In this document: positions 33,501 through 44,669 of the stretch, piece by piece | Layout: each line of letters opens with the position of its first letter | How positions within the stretch are numbered: the first letter of the stretch is position 1 | DNA from: Balaenoptera acutorostrata | Lineage: Eukaryota > Chordata > Mammalia > Artiodactyla > Balaenopteridae | Assembly: GCF_949987535.1 (NCBI RefSeq) | Contig: NC_080075.1 | Coordinates: forward strand, 37,508,269 to 37,572,268 | Length of the DNA: 64,000 nucleotides | Reading direction: 5' to 3' | The notes under the pieces: generated by a model | Told to the model about the DNA's origin: nothing | What the model saw: only the letters and a program-made list of their open reading frames with translations | Database searches by the model: none | Position numbers and translations under genes: made by a program

Positions 33501-35634
33501 TTGTTCATTCAGTATTAACTCTGCAAATATTTACTGAGTGTCTGCCATGTAGCAGGTGCTCTTCTAGGTGCTAGGGAGACAATGGTAAACAAGTAATAAC
33601 CCCTGCCTTCAAGGATCTTACTTTATTTTACAGTCAAGCAGGTAATTAAAACACACAATAATAATTGTTAAAATCAGGAGAAGAACAGATGAAGAGCACG
33701 TTACACTTGAGGGCTCGGTGGAGTCAGGGAAGTTTTCTCAATTAAGAAAGATCTTAAAAATCTTAAGATGAGTGGGAGTTAGCTGGACAAGGGTGGTGAG
33801 GGGTAGAAGAATTCTAAGCAGAAGGCCTATCATGTGCAAAGGCCAGAAGGTAGGAGAGTGCACATAATTTCAAAAAGTGTGTGCAGTTGGAAAGTAGAGG
33901 CTAAAATGGGAATAGCAGGTTAGTAATAAGTGAAGCTAGAAAAGTGAACTGGAGCTAGATCATTAAGAACCATCTTAAATCTTACCAAGAAACCTGGAGA
34001 TTTTCCACAGGCAGAGAAGGGGAGGTTTTGAATGGCATTAGGCAGAGAGCAGTGTGATCATATTTGAACTTTAGAAAGATTTCCCTGGCAGCACTGAGGA
34101 GGAGGGCTTGGTGTGGGCAGGATAGGCATGGTTGCAGGTTCACAAGTTTGGCTGCAGGAAGCTGAGGGACTTACTATCCTATGCTTTCCATTTTCTCTGT
34201 GAAGTTAGACCCAGGGCCATCCACTAAGATAAATGGGAAGATGGCTGCCTAGAACATGCAAAGATGGTGGAGTTTTGTCACAGCCATCACAAAAGAGATA
34301 AAGAGCTGACTGGGAAAACAGAAAAAGGACTTCTGAGCACATCAAGATTGGAGACCTTGAATTTTGAGCAGCCCCATATACTTAGCAGCCTGCCATGGAG
34401 AAGACAGTGGGTCAAGGACGCATGGTTGAAGGCGTTACTTGTTATATATGATAAAAAAAATAATCAGTACAAGGAGTTGAAGAAACTTTCAAACGAGTGG
34501 TTGAAAAGGGATCATGGGACCAGGATGAGCAGGGAAGAAAGTGAAAATGAGAGAAACCAGGGAGCTGGAAGGCTGGAAAATGCTAAATGACCTGAATGAG
34601 AGCAGCTCTGAGAGCCCCCAGAAGGGTAGGAAGACAAGGTTAGGTTGTAGAATGGCATCGTCTCATCAGCAAAGCAGTAGTGGGCGACACCAAAGTCTAG
34701 GGAGTAGCTATAGGAGTGGACGGTTGAAGCCAAGTGGAAGCTAAAATTAGGAACTGAAGTGATCAAGGAACCGAGTGGCCAGAGTGTTATTAGGTCATCA
34801 TATGGATGATATTTTCACCCTGGACGATGGAAAATCTTTACTAGGGATAGAGAAGAAGATTGAGCCAGATGCCAGTGTCTTCAGTGATAAAGAAATAATG
34901 ATGCAGAAGGTGAAAAATTACAATAAGGAGAGGCAGAGGGCAGTCTAAGTGGATGGCATGAGCCTCTACGGAGGAAAGGTGATTATATATATAATGACAG
35001 TGGCAAGGTCATAGTCTAAACGGGACCTTGAAGGAGTCAAGAAGATGCTGATGGTACCTCTCAGACCAAAGTCATGTTATGTGGGGTGGTGAAAACTAGC
35101 TGCAGAAGAAACCGTGTGCTCCGGAGAAAGCCAGATTTTTAGCTAACTAGGAGGTAGATGCCAGTTTAGAGAAGAGATTGTACAAAAAAGAATTTGTCCC
35201 ATAAGGGGGATTCTAGGAGGCAGAGTGGAAAGGTTCTGGGCTGAGGATGTACAAATGGAAAAGACAGGGACTCTCTCTCCAAGGAACTCTTCATTCCTCA
35301 TCACAAGCTACGTTGGAGCACCTTTCGAGCAGTCTCCCCATGACATCATGGTGGATGCTGTGACAACTGGGAGACTTCAGTTCACGACCACTTCTTGAGC
35401 AAAGACATGAGGTGGTGGAGGCACTGACTTCATGAGTCTCCGGCAATCAGAGAAAAAAGGTAGTGCAAACTGCGGCCAACTCTCTGTACACGTGCAAGAG
35501 GAGGGGAAAACCCCACACCAGGTGTCCTAACTTATACTGTCACCAAATCCTTTTTGTTTAAGGTGCCAAAAATGGAACAATGAGCAAAATGAAGAAGTAT
35601 GAACCTCACCATCACAGGAGTAACTGTGCTCTGT
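33501..35634. other. Mostly one old repeat, no gene
   Basis: From 33500 to about 34200 the order 'aaatatttactgagtgtctg', 'ctaggtgctagggagacaat', 'catgtgcaaaggccagaagg' and 'gcagtgtgatcatatttgaa' matches a long, old mammalian repeat that I cannot name with confidence. The 108-codon frame at 34264-34590 lies in related purine-rich text and has no domain. The rest, to 35634, is unrecognised. Confidence 0.4.
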
Positions 35635-35785
35635 TCACGTGACTATCTCCTCCACCAGAGTAAAAGCTCCCCAGAAGTAAGAGCCATGTCTTATTTTTCT
35701 GTACCTACCTGTACCTAGCACAGTGCCTGGTACACAGTACTCAATAAGCATGTGTTGAGCTGAAATGAACTGAACAAGTGACGTC
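35635..35785 (+). mobile_element. L2 LINE 3' end
   Basis: 'gtaaaagctccccagaagta', 'gtacctagcacagtgcctgg' and 'tacacagtactcaataagca' are the highly characteristic L2 3' words. Confidence 0.85.
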
Positions 35786-35799
35786 TGTGTAATAATTAA

Positions 35800-36015
35800 C
35801 AGTTGACCAAGTAGCTTCATATTAATTATCTCAGGGTTATAAAAACTTTGCAAGGCAATCATTCTCATAGCTCTAGTTTCTTAAATGCTTCCTACTAGCC
35901 AGAATCAGCATAACTATCTCCCTCACTTTACAGATAAAGAAAGTGAGGTTCAAAAGTTAAGGGACTTGCCCTGAGTTATACAACTAGCTACTAGAACTCC
36001 AAATCCCGGGCAATT
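35800..36015 (-). mobile_element. MIR SINE relic
   Basis: 'ttaattatctcagggttata', 'tccctcactttacagataaa' and 'gaaagtgaggttcaaaagtt' give MIR in reverse. Confidence 0.75.
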
Positions 36016-36169
36016 TCTGTCGCAAAATGTTGCAGTCCACAAAGAATTAATTCCTTGGTAGTCAGTGAGTGTGAGAAAGAATTAATGATAGTAATATTAA
36101 GTATTATGATAGTGTTGATAGTATGGTAATGATAACATATGAATTATTATTATTATTCCTATTATTATT

Positions 36170-36385
36170 CCTATTTACAGCTCCTCTGTCCTGTGCCCGG
36201 CTTTACCTATACAGTCTCTAACACAAAAACCTATAGTATAGCTATCATTATTCCCATTTTATAAATGACAAAACTGAGAATAAGAGAGGCTAATTAATTT
36301 ACCCCAGGTCACAGAGCAAGAGACATATTCCAGCTCCAAGCTCAAGTCTGTCTATGGCCAAAGTCTGAATCCTTTCTCCCATTCT
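36170..36385 (-). mobile_element. MIR SINE relic
   Basis: 'ttcccattttataaatgaca' and 'aaactgagaataagagaggc' then 'caggtcacagagcaagagac' give MIR in reverse. A short (ATT)n run lies just before it (36145-36170). Confidence 0.8.
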
Positions 36386-39300
36386 CTTCTGCCTCACAAG
36401 TCATCCCAAGTCAGTCCCTGAATGCTATCTTGCCTAAATCTTCATCTTCAGTGTTCTGAAACTCTGAAAGCCAGAAAGAATTTTGGCAGTTTTGCGATAT
36501 GAATGGTGAGAGTCACCGTACTTACTGATTATTCATACTATTCATTATTACTTGGGGGATAAATAAGAAGATGAACAGAAAACAGAAAGAAAAGATATTC
36601 ATTCATTCTTTCTGTCTTTCACTATTTAGTGAGTTTTCACCATGTGCTGGTCCCCGTTCTAAGCGTCAGGGATGAGGAAGGGAATGAAACAGATGAAATC
36701 TCAGTCCTCATGGATCATCTATTCCAGCAAGTCCCTGTCCTCTGTGGCCCCGGCAGGTAAACCCCTTTCATTCACTCAGAGACACTCACGCCTCTACAAA
36801 TGGTGCTCATGCCCCCAGGTCCAGAAGAGAGGCAGGTTGTCTTGTAATCAGAGCCCACACAAAGATGTCCAGGGACTAGCCTTTTATAGGGCCTAGAAAA
36901 TTGTACCCACACAGCCACTTGAGAGAATTTGCAGCCATCATTTCCATTAGTCAGAGGGGTGTGCATATCAGTGAAGAAAGCAGATGGTGAGCAAGCCTCA
37001 AAACGCCAAGGCTGAACCACAGGTGCTCAAAAGATCCACTGATCTCCTGACCTCAGCTACAAGTTTACTGTGTGCTGAATTAAGGGTTATGTTAAGATGG
37101 TGCCTCTCAACCTCAGTCATCAGAAAGGGCTGTGTTTCCTTTTAAAAGTCTTTTGTAAGGCTGCCCACTCCTCCTCCCATAAGGGCAGTCGTCCTCACTT
37201 CCAAGCCTATCTTTATGGTTCGCCTCCAAAACAAGTGCAAAATAGTGTTGGATTCGGATGAGCCCTCCCTCTCGCTGGCCACTGGGACACCATCTGCAAG
37301 TTGAGTGGGAAGAGTAAACACTGCAGGTTAAGTAACTCATTACTAATATTTTCCTTGAGCTCTGAAACTTTTTAAACAAACAACAACAACAATTGTATCA
37401 TAATAACCTTCCAGAGGTTAACAGCCGGCAGGTGGTCCAGCTCAGTCCAAATGAAAACCAGACAGCTGTTTGATTATAAACTGTTGACTCTTATGGAGAT
37501 CTGGGGAAAACTTCTTGCCGAAAAAAGGGTCTTCTCTTAAAAATCCCTAATGAAACAACACATAAATGTCAAAATGACAAAAATAAGGAAGTGTGTCACA
37601 GACTAAGCATTTTAATGTCCTTTCTGGCTTCCTCCAGAGTGTACTCTGGATCTAGCCACATTTAATGGCACAGATTCTTAAAGAGGTGGTGCACAGCATG
37701 AATTTTTATGACCCAAATAAAACTTGGAGAGGGCCACTTTCTCTGCCATAGTCAGTTGTCCTCAGCAGATGTGTGGGAGGCTCACGTTTCAAATCAGCAA
37801 CTGTACCAGCATTTTACCTGGACCCAGAGGCTATACAGAGGGCACGTGTGAAGAAAACCCTGAGGTGTGGAGCATTATCCTGTCTGTCTCCAAGCCATTA
37901 AGACATTGCATGGATCCCCCTGGGAAGCCCTGGCAAAACTAGAGAAAATTCCAAGGGCTGATAAAATGGTTCGAGAATGGTGGATGAAAAGTTTCTAATC
38001 AAAACCTTACATTAGCACCATACGGCCTCACAGATTGATGACTATAACTGTTTTCTTCCCTTGATGATGAAATGGAACACAAGAAAATTACACCCTAAAT
38101 CAGTATTTAATTACTGGTCTATTATATTACAATCAGAAACATTTCAGAAAGCTCAGAAAACAAAGTTGAACCTTTTTACACTGAATTCTGCAGCAAGTGG
38201 TGGAATGCAAAAAAACCTTAGGACTCCAAGAAAAAAAGAAGCTATGCAATGACAATCACCTATTTTTTTTTTTTAATAAAAGAAAAGGAACAAAAATGGA
38301 AAGTGTAGAAGAGAGAATTTCATAGCTCCTAGTTTAGTTGCAATACATTAGGAGAAAGGTGAGATCACAGAGTTTGGGGAAAAAAAGCAGCTTTTTGGTT
38401 TGACCTGTGTTTGGTGGGGTTTTCTGATAGCATATAAGCAAGAGGTGGCAATGAGCCGAATCCTCAGAGATAAGATGGGTAGCAAAAGAAAGAAAGAAGG
38501 AAAAGCAGCACGCAAGATGCTGAGCAGGCCCTTGATACTTTTTGCTAGTTTGTAGAGAGAGGACTATGAGGGTGTCAGTGCTTCATTCTGATAAAATATA
38601 GTGTAAAGCTTTTCATATCCTATTAGACCCAGACTGTGGCTGCTTCTCAATTACTGGAGGCTCTGAAGGTGAGACAACAAAATGTAACTTAACAAATATT
38701 TATTGAGGGTCAACATATAACACACTCTGCTAGGCAATGTGGAGCTACAAAAAATGACCTCAAAGTGCTTTCGATCCTCAAATGAAAAAAAAAAAAAAAA
38801 CATGAATAACTAACTAGAAGATGAAACATAGAGGCATGAAGACTTTCTCTCTACTTCATTTTCATGTTTGCTATATTTATATTTATTATTTAGTTAGGGA
38901 GCTTCCAGGAATGCTACTTGGGGGGAAAGAGACTTTGAGCTTGACCTGAAAGTTTGAGAAAAATTTCGTATCATGAAGGCTAATTCCAGAGTAATCTAAG
39001 AAGCGTAAGTACAAATAGTGAAAACTAGTACCAAATTTACCTAGTCACTACACATTTCTTCCTATGTTGTTCCTATTCTTTTTAAGACTCTAAATAAAAG
39101 GAGTGCCTATATACATTTTTTTTTATTCTAAAGAATTTTTATTTTTAAACATATTAATGTGGTTTTCTCTCTGAAATAGTTATCTGTCCTAGAAGTAAGC
39201 TACTGCAGATGTCTATTAGCTAGCTGGAATTACTGATAATGTAGTCACAACCCTACCTCAAGAGGTTATGCCCAGCAATTCCCATCCCACACATGCAAGA

Positions 39301-39555
39301 TCAGTGTACGGTTCAGGCTTTCAAGCCTCGTCGATATGCTAAGATGATATTTGCATATTTTGTCAATTCCCTTTTCGTCCCTTTCTCATAGGGTCTGGTG
39401 AGCACCAGGGTTCCAGTCTGCCCTGCTCCTTTTTGTTTGTTTTGCCTTTTCTTTCCTACCCCCACTACCTTCTAGCTCCTCCCAGCACAGAGTTTCCATT
39501 CCATTCCATCAGGGCCATGATCTTGTTGAGAATCATAATTCTTGAGATTGGAAAG
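36386..39555. other. Non-coding stretch with old repeat traces
   Basis: At about 36600-36720 and 38690-38780 there are copies of the same unplaced old repeat seen at 4683 ('aacaaatatttattgagggt'). The remainder shows no gene; frames are at most about 88 codons and unsupported. An A17 run sits near 38785-38802. Confidence 0.4.
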
Positions 39556-39868
39556 TTTGTATTCGTTTTCTATGGCTTCAACCACAGATTTATTTTCTCA
39601 CAACTCTGGAAACTACAGGTCCAAGAACAAGGTGTTGGCAGGATTGGTTTCTTCCCTCCTTGACTCATAGATGGCTATCTTCTGTGTCTTCATATGGTCT
39701 TCCTCTATGTATGTCTGTATCCTAAACTCCTCTTCTTACAAAGACATCAGTCATCTTGGATTACCTCTTGAAATGCCTTATCTCCAAATATAGTCACATT
39801 CTGAGGCCAGGGGTTAGGACTTCAATATATAGGTTTTGGGGTGTACACAATTCAGCCCATAACAGTAT
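39556..39868 (-). mobile_element. MLT1-type (ERVL-MaLR) solo LTR
   Basis: Read on the minus strand it starts 'tgttatgggctgaattgtg' and continues 'ttgaagtcctaacccctgg', 'cctcagaatgtgactatatt' and 'ccagagttgtgagaaaataa', ending in 'gaataca'. The layout is full, with no internal region attached. Confidence 0.8.
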
Positions 39869-40439
39869 CCAAGTCACTAAAATTCTCTGATCATCCATTT
39901 CCATCTCTGTGGAAGGAAAGTCATAAGAGGATGTCCTAAGTATTTTCCAGTTCTATGAGAGCATGGGTAGAGAGCGTTGCATTCCTATACCCTGTTCCCT
40001 GGCTACTTCCTATACAAATCACCAGACTGTCTTAGGGCCTAATGTCACGAACAAAGTAAGGCATGTAAGTCTCCACTCGATACCGATAAAGGAGTTGAGA
40101 TTCAGAATGGCTAAGTGATCTGACTAAAACCTCCTCGTTAGTTGAAAGAGGAAAGGTTCTTCTGACTTCGAATGCAGTGTCTATAAGAGTGAAAATTAAC
40201 ATGTCATTCCTCAGGTGTTAAAATAAATGAATTTTAACATTAATTTTCTAGATAAAATTAATCCCAAAAGAATAACCCTAAGAGTGATCATTTGACACTG
40301 TTTTTGCTGAGTAGTTATTTATCTTCATGGTATTTTCAAGATGGCCCGGAAGGTTCTGTTGCTCAAGAATTTAACTCCCTTACTGATGCAGGATGTCTGG
40401 AATTTCACCCTTAGTACACAAGTTCTGTAAACTAAGGCT
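39869..40439. other. Non-coding stretch
   Basis: Decayed MIR-like text is possible at 39880-40160 ('aatggctaagtgatctgact'). Nothing else was recognised. Confidence 0.4.
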
Positions 40440-40751
40440 TTTTTTGCTTTAGTTTTATTAGTTTTAATGATGTAAATTCTCAAACAAATACAACAATAGA
40501 GAGACTATATAATGAACCACCATGTACCTATCATCTAACCTCAACAATTAGCAATATAGGGTCAACCTTATTTCCTCTCTACCCCACCAACTCCTTCCTC
40601 CACAGATAATTTTGAAGCAACTCCCAGATATTGTAGGTGTAAATATTCTAATATGTGTATTTTTTTAAGATATAACCACAGTACCATTGTCACACCTTAA
40701 AAAACTAACAATAATTTTATATAAATTAAATATGAAGTTTTTAAAGGTTTA

Positions 40752-40918
40752 TCCTCAGATTTCTTTTTTTTTTAATTGAGGTATAATTGACATATAACAT
40801 TAGTTTCAGGTATACAATATGATGATTTGATATTTGCTATACACTGCAAAATGATCACCACAATAAGTCTAACTGCCATCTGTCACCATACAAAGTTATG
40901 AAACGTCCTCAGATTTCT
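40752..40918 (-). mobile_element. L1 tail inserted in older L1
   Basis: An L1 3' fragment (40765-40905) is flanked by exact 13-bp duplications, tcctcagatttct, at 40752-40764 and 40906-40918. On the plus strand it begins with the complement of an A tail and continues 'aattgaggtataattgacat', 'cagatttct' closing the far side. It belongs to a younger L1 group than its host. Confidence 0.9.
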
Positions 40919-41026
40919 AACAGTAATTCTTTAGTAACATCAAATATTCATTTAGTGTTCATATTTCCCCTATTATTTGATACATTTTTTGATAATTTGT
41001 TTGAACTGTTTCCAAGTAAGTTCCAA

Positions 41027-41514
41027 TGTATCAGTTAGCTATTGCTGCATAACAAACCATTCCAAATGTTGGTGCCTTAAAACAAACGTTTATTATTTTG
41101 CATGATTCTATAGGTTGGTAGGGTGATTCTTCTGGTTCATGTAGCTATACTCAGCTGGTATCTTGATTGAGCTGGAATAACAAAGGCTTTACTCTCATGC
41201 TGGAGGTCTTGATGAGAATGACTAGAGGGCCAGGATCCCGCCCCCCCCTTAATCCATGTGTTCTCTCCCCAGGAGATACCTCTTTATATCATGGTTGAGA
41301 GCTCCAAGACAGCAAAAGCAGACGATGCCAGGCCTAAGGCTCAGACCCAGGACAGTGTCATTTCTACCACATTCTATTGGTAAAGTAAGTTAGGGTCCAA
41401 TCCATGCTCAAAAGGAGAGGAAATAGATCCCATCTCTTGAAAGGAAAAGGACATGATTGTATAGAGATGGGAGGAATTACTGGTGACCATCTTTGCAGGG
41501 GAACAACCACATGC
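41027..41514 (+). mobile_element. MLT1 (MLT1J-like) LTR inserted in old L1
   Basis: It starts TGTATCAGTTAGC and contains 'attgctgcataacaaaccat', 'ccttaaaacaaacgtttatt' and 'taccacattctattggtaaa', ending in ACATGCA. The five bases before (tccaa, 41022-41026) and after (tccat, 41515-41519) match at four of five, as expected for the LTR target duplication. Confidence 0.8.
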
Positions 41515-41874
41515 ATCCATTGAAATTTTGACATGTTTCTTAAGTCATTTGTAATCTATGGGTAACTCCTTCATATTATTTTTCCTCTTGCAATGTTTTT
41601 GTTTGTTTGAGAAATCTGTTGTTTGTTCTCTAGAGTTTCCCAGAGTCTAGATTTTTCTAATTGCCTCTCCCTGGGTTTTCTAATATGTTCCTATGTTCCT
41701 TTTATTCTCTGAAAATTGGTAATGAAATCTAGAGGCTTAATCAGATTCTGGTTTGATTTTCTTTTTTTCATGGAGTTGTATGCCTCCATTAGGAGGCACA
41801 TAACTTGGCTGTCTCTTTTATTGTGATGTTATTAGACACAGATGATCATTACCTATCACTAGATCAGGGGGTTC

Positions 41875-42093
41875 TGCAATTTATGGCCTATAGGCAAAAT
41901 CTAGTCAGTGTACCCTGTTTTTAATAAATAGAGTTTTATTGGAATGCAATCATGTCCATTTGTTTACGTATTGCCCATGGCTGCTTTCACATTCCAACTG
42001 CAGACTTGAGTAGCTGCAACAAACTTTATGTGGCCTACAAAGCCTAAAATGTTTGCTATCTGATCCTTTACGGGGAAAGTTTGTTGACTCTTG
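41875..42093 (+). mobile_element. hAT-Charlie-like relic inserted in old L1
   Basis: It starts 'caggggg', contains 'agagttttattggaatgcaa' and 'cccatggctgctttcacatt', and ends 'aaagtttgttgactcttg', the inverted terminus. The flanking octamers cactagat (41867-41874) and atctagat (42094-42101) agree at six of eight, fitting the 8-bp hAT duplication after decay. Confidence 0.75.
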
Positions 42094-42720
42094 ATCTAGA
42101 TTCATTCAGATCGCAAAATCATGATTTTCTAATTCAATCATTTCTCCTTTTTTATTAACTGAAATATTCCTATAAAAAGAAATTTCTTATCAATTATGTG
42201 GTTACCTAAAGTACAGATCATATAGGAAAAATAGGATACATGCTAGATTCTTTCCCTCTACTTACCTGTTTTTAATATGAGATAGCTTCCTAGTATTCTC
42301 CAAAGGTGACCAATGAGGTGTTGAGGGTATTTTTTTTTTTTTGGTGTTTTTGTTTGTTTTGTTTTAAAGTACCACTATGAACCCATTCCCTATGTTTAAA
42401 TCCATTGCATTCAATTCTTATTAGTGCTCAAATTGTCCCATCTTTTCTAAGTAAGTTTATTTAAATCACCTTCTGAGTCCTTTTTAAAGAATCCCCGTAT
42501 TATTGAGAACCTTGTTACTACCTGGTCTAACAAAGTGTTCCCCACTAATCTTGTACATATCCTTTCCCATACATGGAATTGCCCATTTCTCCAAAGAGAT
42601 GTGATCCCTTGGTGAGAAATGGAATTGAGTGAACAGAATTCAGATGCATGGGGTACATATTGATACCAGAGGGGTTATTATTTCTAAGTCTTTTTTGAGA
42701 CTAGAGCTTGAAAATATGCC

Positions 42721-43706
42721 TTTTTTTAAAGAAAGAATATTATGAATTTACACTGATTCTTCTGATTGAAATTCTGGACTACAGGATTTTCATTTTATTT
42801 CATTGATCTTACATCTTTATTTCCTTAAACCACTCTGAAAACCTTAGTTCTAAACAAACCAAAATAAATATCCATTGAATTATCCCAAATACACACAACA
42901 ACAACTTCAGGATAGTAGTATCAGTGCTATGATCAATAATATGGTTACCAAAAAGTTTAAGGTCTTTTGTAGTTCTTCTCTTCTATGAGAATATATTCCA
43001 CTGGGGCTATCCAATCAAATCACTCTGTTAAAAAGTTAAGCTAATGTTTTTGATGAAACAGGACATTTTGACATGACCATTTCAAAACAACCCAAATTGT
43101 TGAAGCATTGTTTTTATTGCCAAGTAATATTTGCAACAGAAACCATGGATCACCACCCAATTTCTGAACTACACTCTAGACAGGATTAGGGGTTGGGTAA
43201 GGCTCAGAAATGAGGTGTGTCCACTGTATACATTACAAAAAACAAAAACAAGGAAAAAAAACTATTCCTTAGGAGGAAATACATTCTTCCATTTTACTTC
43301 CTTTTTAAAGTACAAATTCACCTAGGAGAAATAATAAACTAAGCTATTACTAGTAATTTACCCTTTTGTAATAATGGGCTCTAATAAGCAACAGGGGAAG
43401 AAATTTGAAATCACTACCTAACCAAGGGTAGAGGAGTCAAAGAAATGTGAAGGAAAGGGGGCAGAGCATGAAGTTCCTCAGACTGCAATTCAAAAATGTT
43501 TCCTTCATCCTACTTTTCCCAAGGGTTACCCCTTATAAGGCAACTAGATAGAGAAGTAGGAGAGATTTCATGGTAGTCAACATCCTTAAGCCTCCTTTAA
43601 ATCACCAGATTGCTTTTGAGAGGCATGGCTTCCCTCCTCATAGGTACATTTCTGTTTCCTTTCCTTTCTCTCCTCTTTTTCCCCTTCTTGCTCCTATGCC
43701 TTGAGC
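42721..43706. other. Non-coding stretch
   Basis: The first part may still be the ancient L1 ('aagtttaaggtcttttgtag', about 42953). No gene was seen. Confidence 0.4.
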
Positions 43707-43919
43707 CAGACGTTGGCAAACTACAACCAAGCCAACTGACACCATTTTTGTAAATAAAGTTTCACTGGAACACAGCCAGGTGCATTTGTTTATGTGCTGT
43801 CTATGGTGGCTTTCACACTTTGATGGCAAAATTGAAGAGCTGAGAAAGAGACCATATGGACCACAAAGCCTAAAATATTTATTATTTGGCTCTTTACAGG
43901 CAAAGTTGGCCAACATCTG
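43707..43919 (+). mobile_element. hAT-Charlie-like DNA transposon relic
   Basis: It runs from 'cagacgttggcaaactacaa' to 'aagttggccaacatctg', imperfect inverted termini. Inside are 'ttgtaaataaagtttcactg', 'gaacacagccaggtgcattt' and 'gagaccatatggaccacaaa'. This is the best preserved of the three copies of this family here. Confidence 0.8.
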
Positions 43920-44207
43920 CTCTAGACTATGGGTTGACCATAACTTCAACCTTCTGGGATATGGCTCAGCCGTTCTGAGCTCAAAAGGTTGCTAAGATGT
44001 AATTTAAATGTGTCACTGAGAATAAGCTCACTCCCTAAATAGGACAAAATATGGGTTCTAGAAATGGAACTAAACTCAGGTTCAAGAGCAGTGCCTGCTG
44101 GAAGTGATCCAGTCATAGGTTCAGCTTGCAATTTTTTCAGAATTCTGAAATAAACGAAAACTTTTCTTTTAGGCACACCACCACCACCAGAAATCCCAAA
44201 TATTTAA

Positions 44208-44440
44208 ATTAAGGATAATAACGTCCACTATCATCGCTCACTTTTCATGTGCTAGGCACCATGCTATGCACTTTACAGGTGATGTATAATCTTCTTTCAT
44301 TCTTTCATCAGTCCAGGGAAGCAGGCACTATGATTATCCACATTTTATAGCTGAGAAAACAGACTTAGAAAGAATGAGAAACTTGCCCAGAGTCACACAG
44401 CTGGGACGCAATGGAGCTGAAATTCAAAAACCCAAGCTTT
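44208..44440 (-). mobile_element. MIR SINE relic
   Basis: 'catgtgctaggcaccatgct', 'tccacattttatagctgaga', 'acttgcccagagtcacacag' and 'ctgggacgcaatggagctga' give nearly complete MIR in reverse. Confidence 0.9.
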
Positions 44441-44669
44441 CTCAAAAGGAGCTCATGCTTTAAAACCACTAAGCAATGCCACTCTTAGCCAAGACACTGA
44501 AGTCTGCCGTAGTCTCAAGTCTAGAATCTGAAGGGATCCTAAGAAAGGACTGACCTTTCTTGTTCAGGACTGAGACTTCCTAGAGAAAAAGAACTCCTGT
44601 GAATGACATGGGAAGGAGAGGAACCTGTCACCAAAACTATGAGGTAACTTCTTTCATTACAGAGACTTC

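Larger units (their letters stand above)
40440..42720 (-). mobile_element. Ancient L1 (L1ME-type) 3' region, split three times
   Basis: Minus-strand text of an old L1 3' untranslated region is continuous in order: 'aatgaaccaccatgtaccta' and 'gataattttgaagcaactcc' (40.5-40.6 kb), 'ttagtaacatcaaatattca' (40.9 kb), 'tttgtaatctatgggtaact' (41.55 kb), 'taatgaaatctagaggctta' (41.7 kb), 'catgattttctaattcaatc' (42.1 kb) and 'tgctcaaattgtcccatctt' (42.4 kb). Three unrelated inserts interrupt it: an L1 tail (40765-40905), an MLT1 LTR (41027-41514) and a hAT element (41875-42093). It may continue beyond 42720. The subfamily name is from recollection. Confidence 0.75.
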
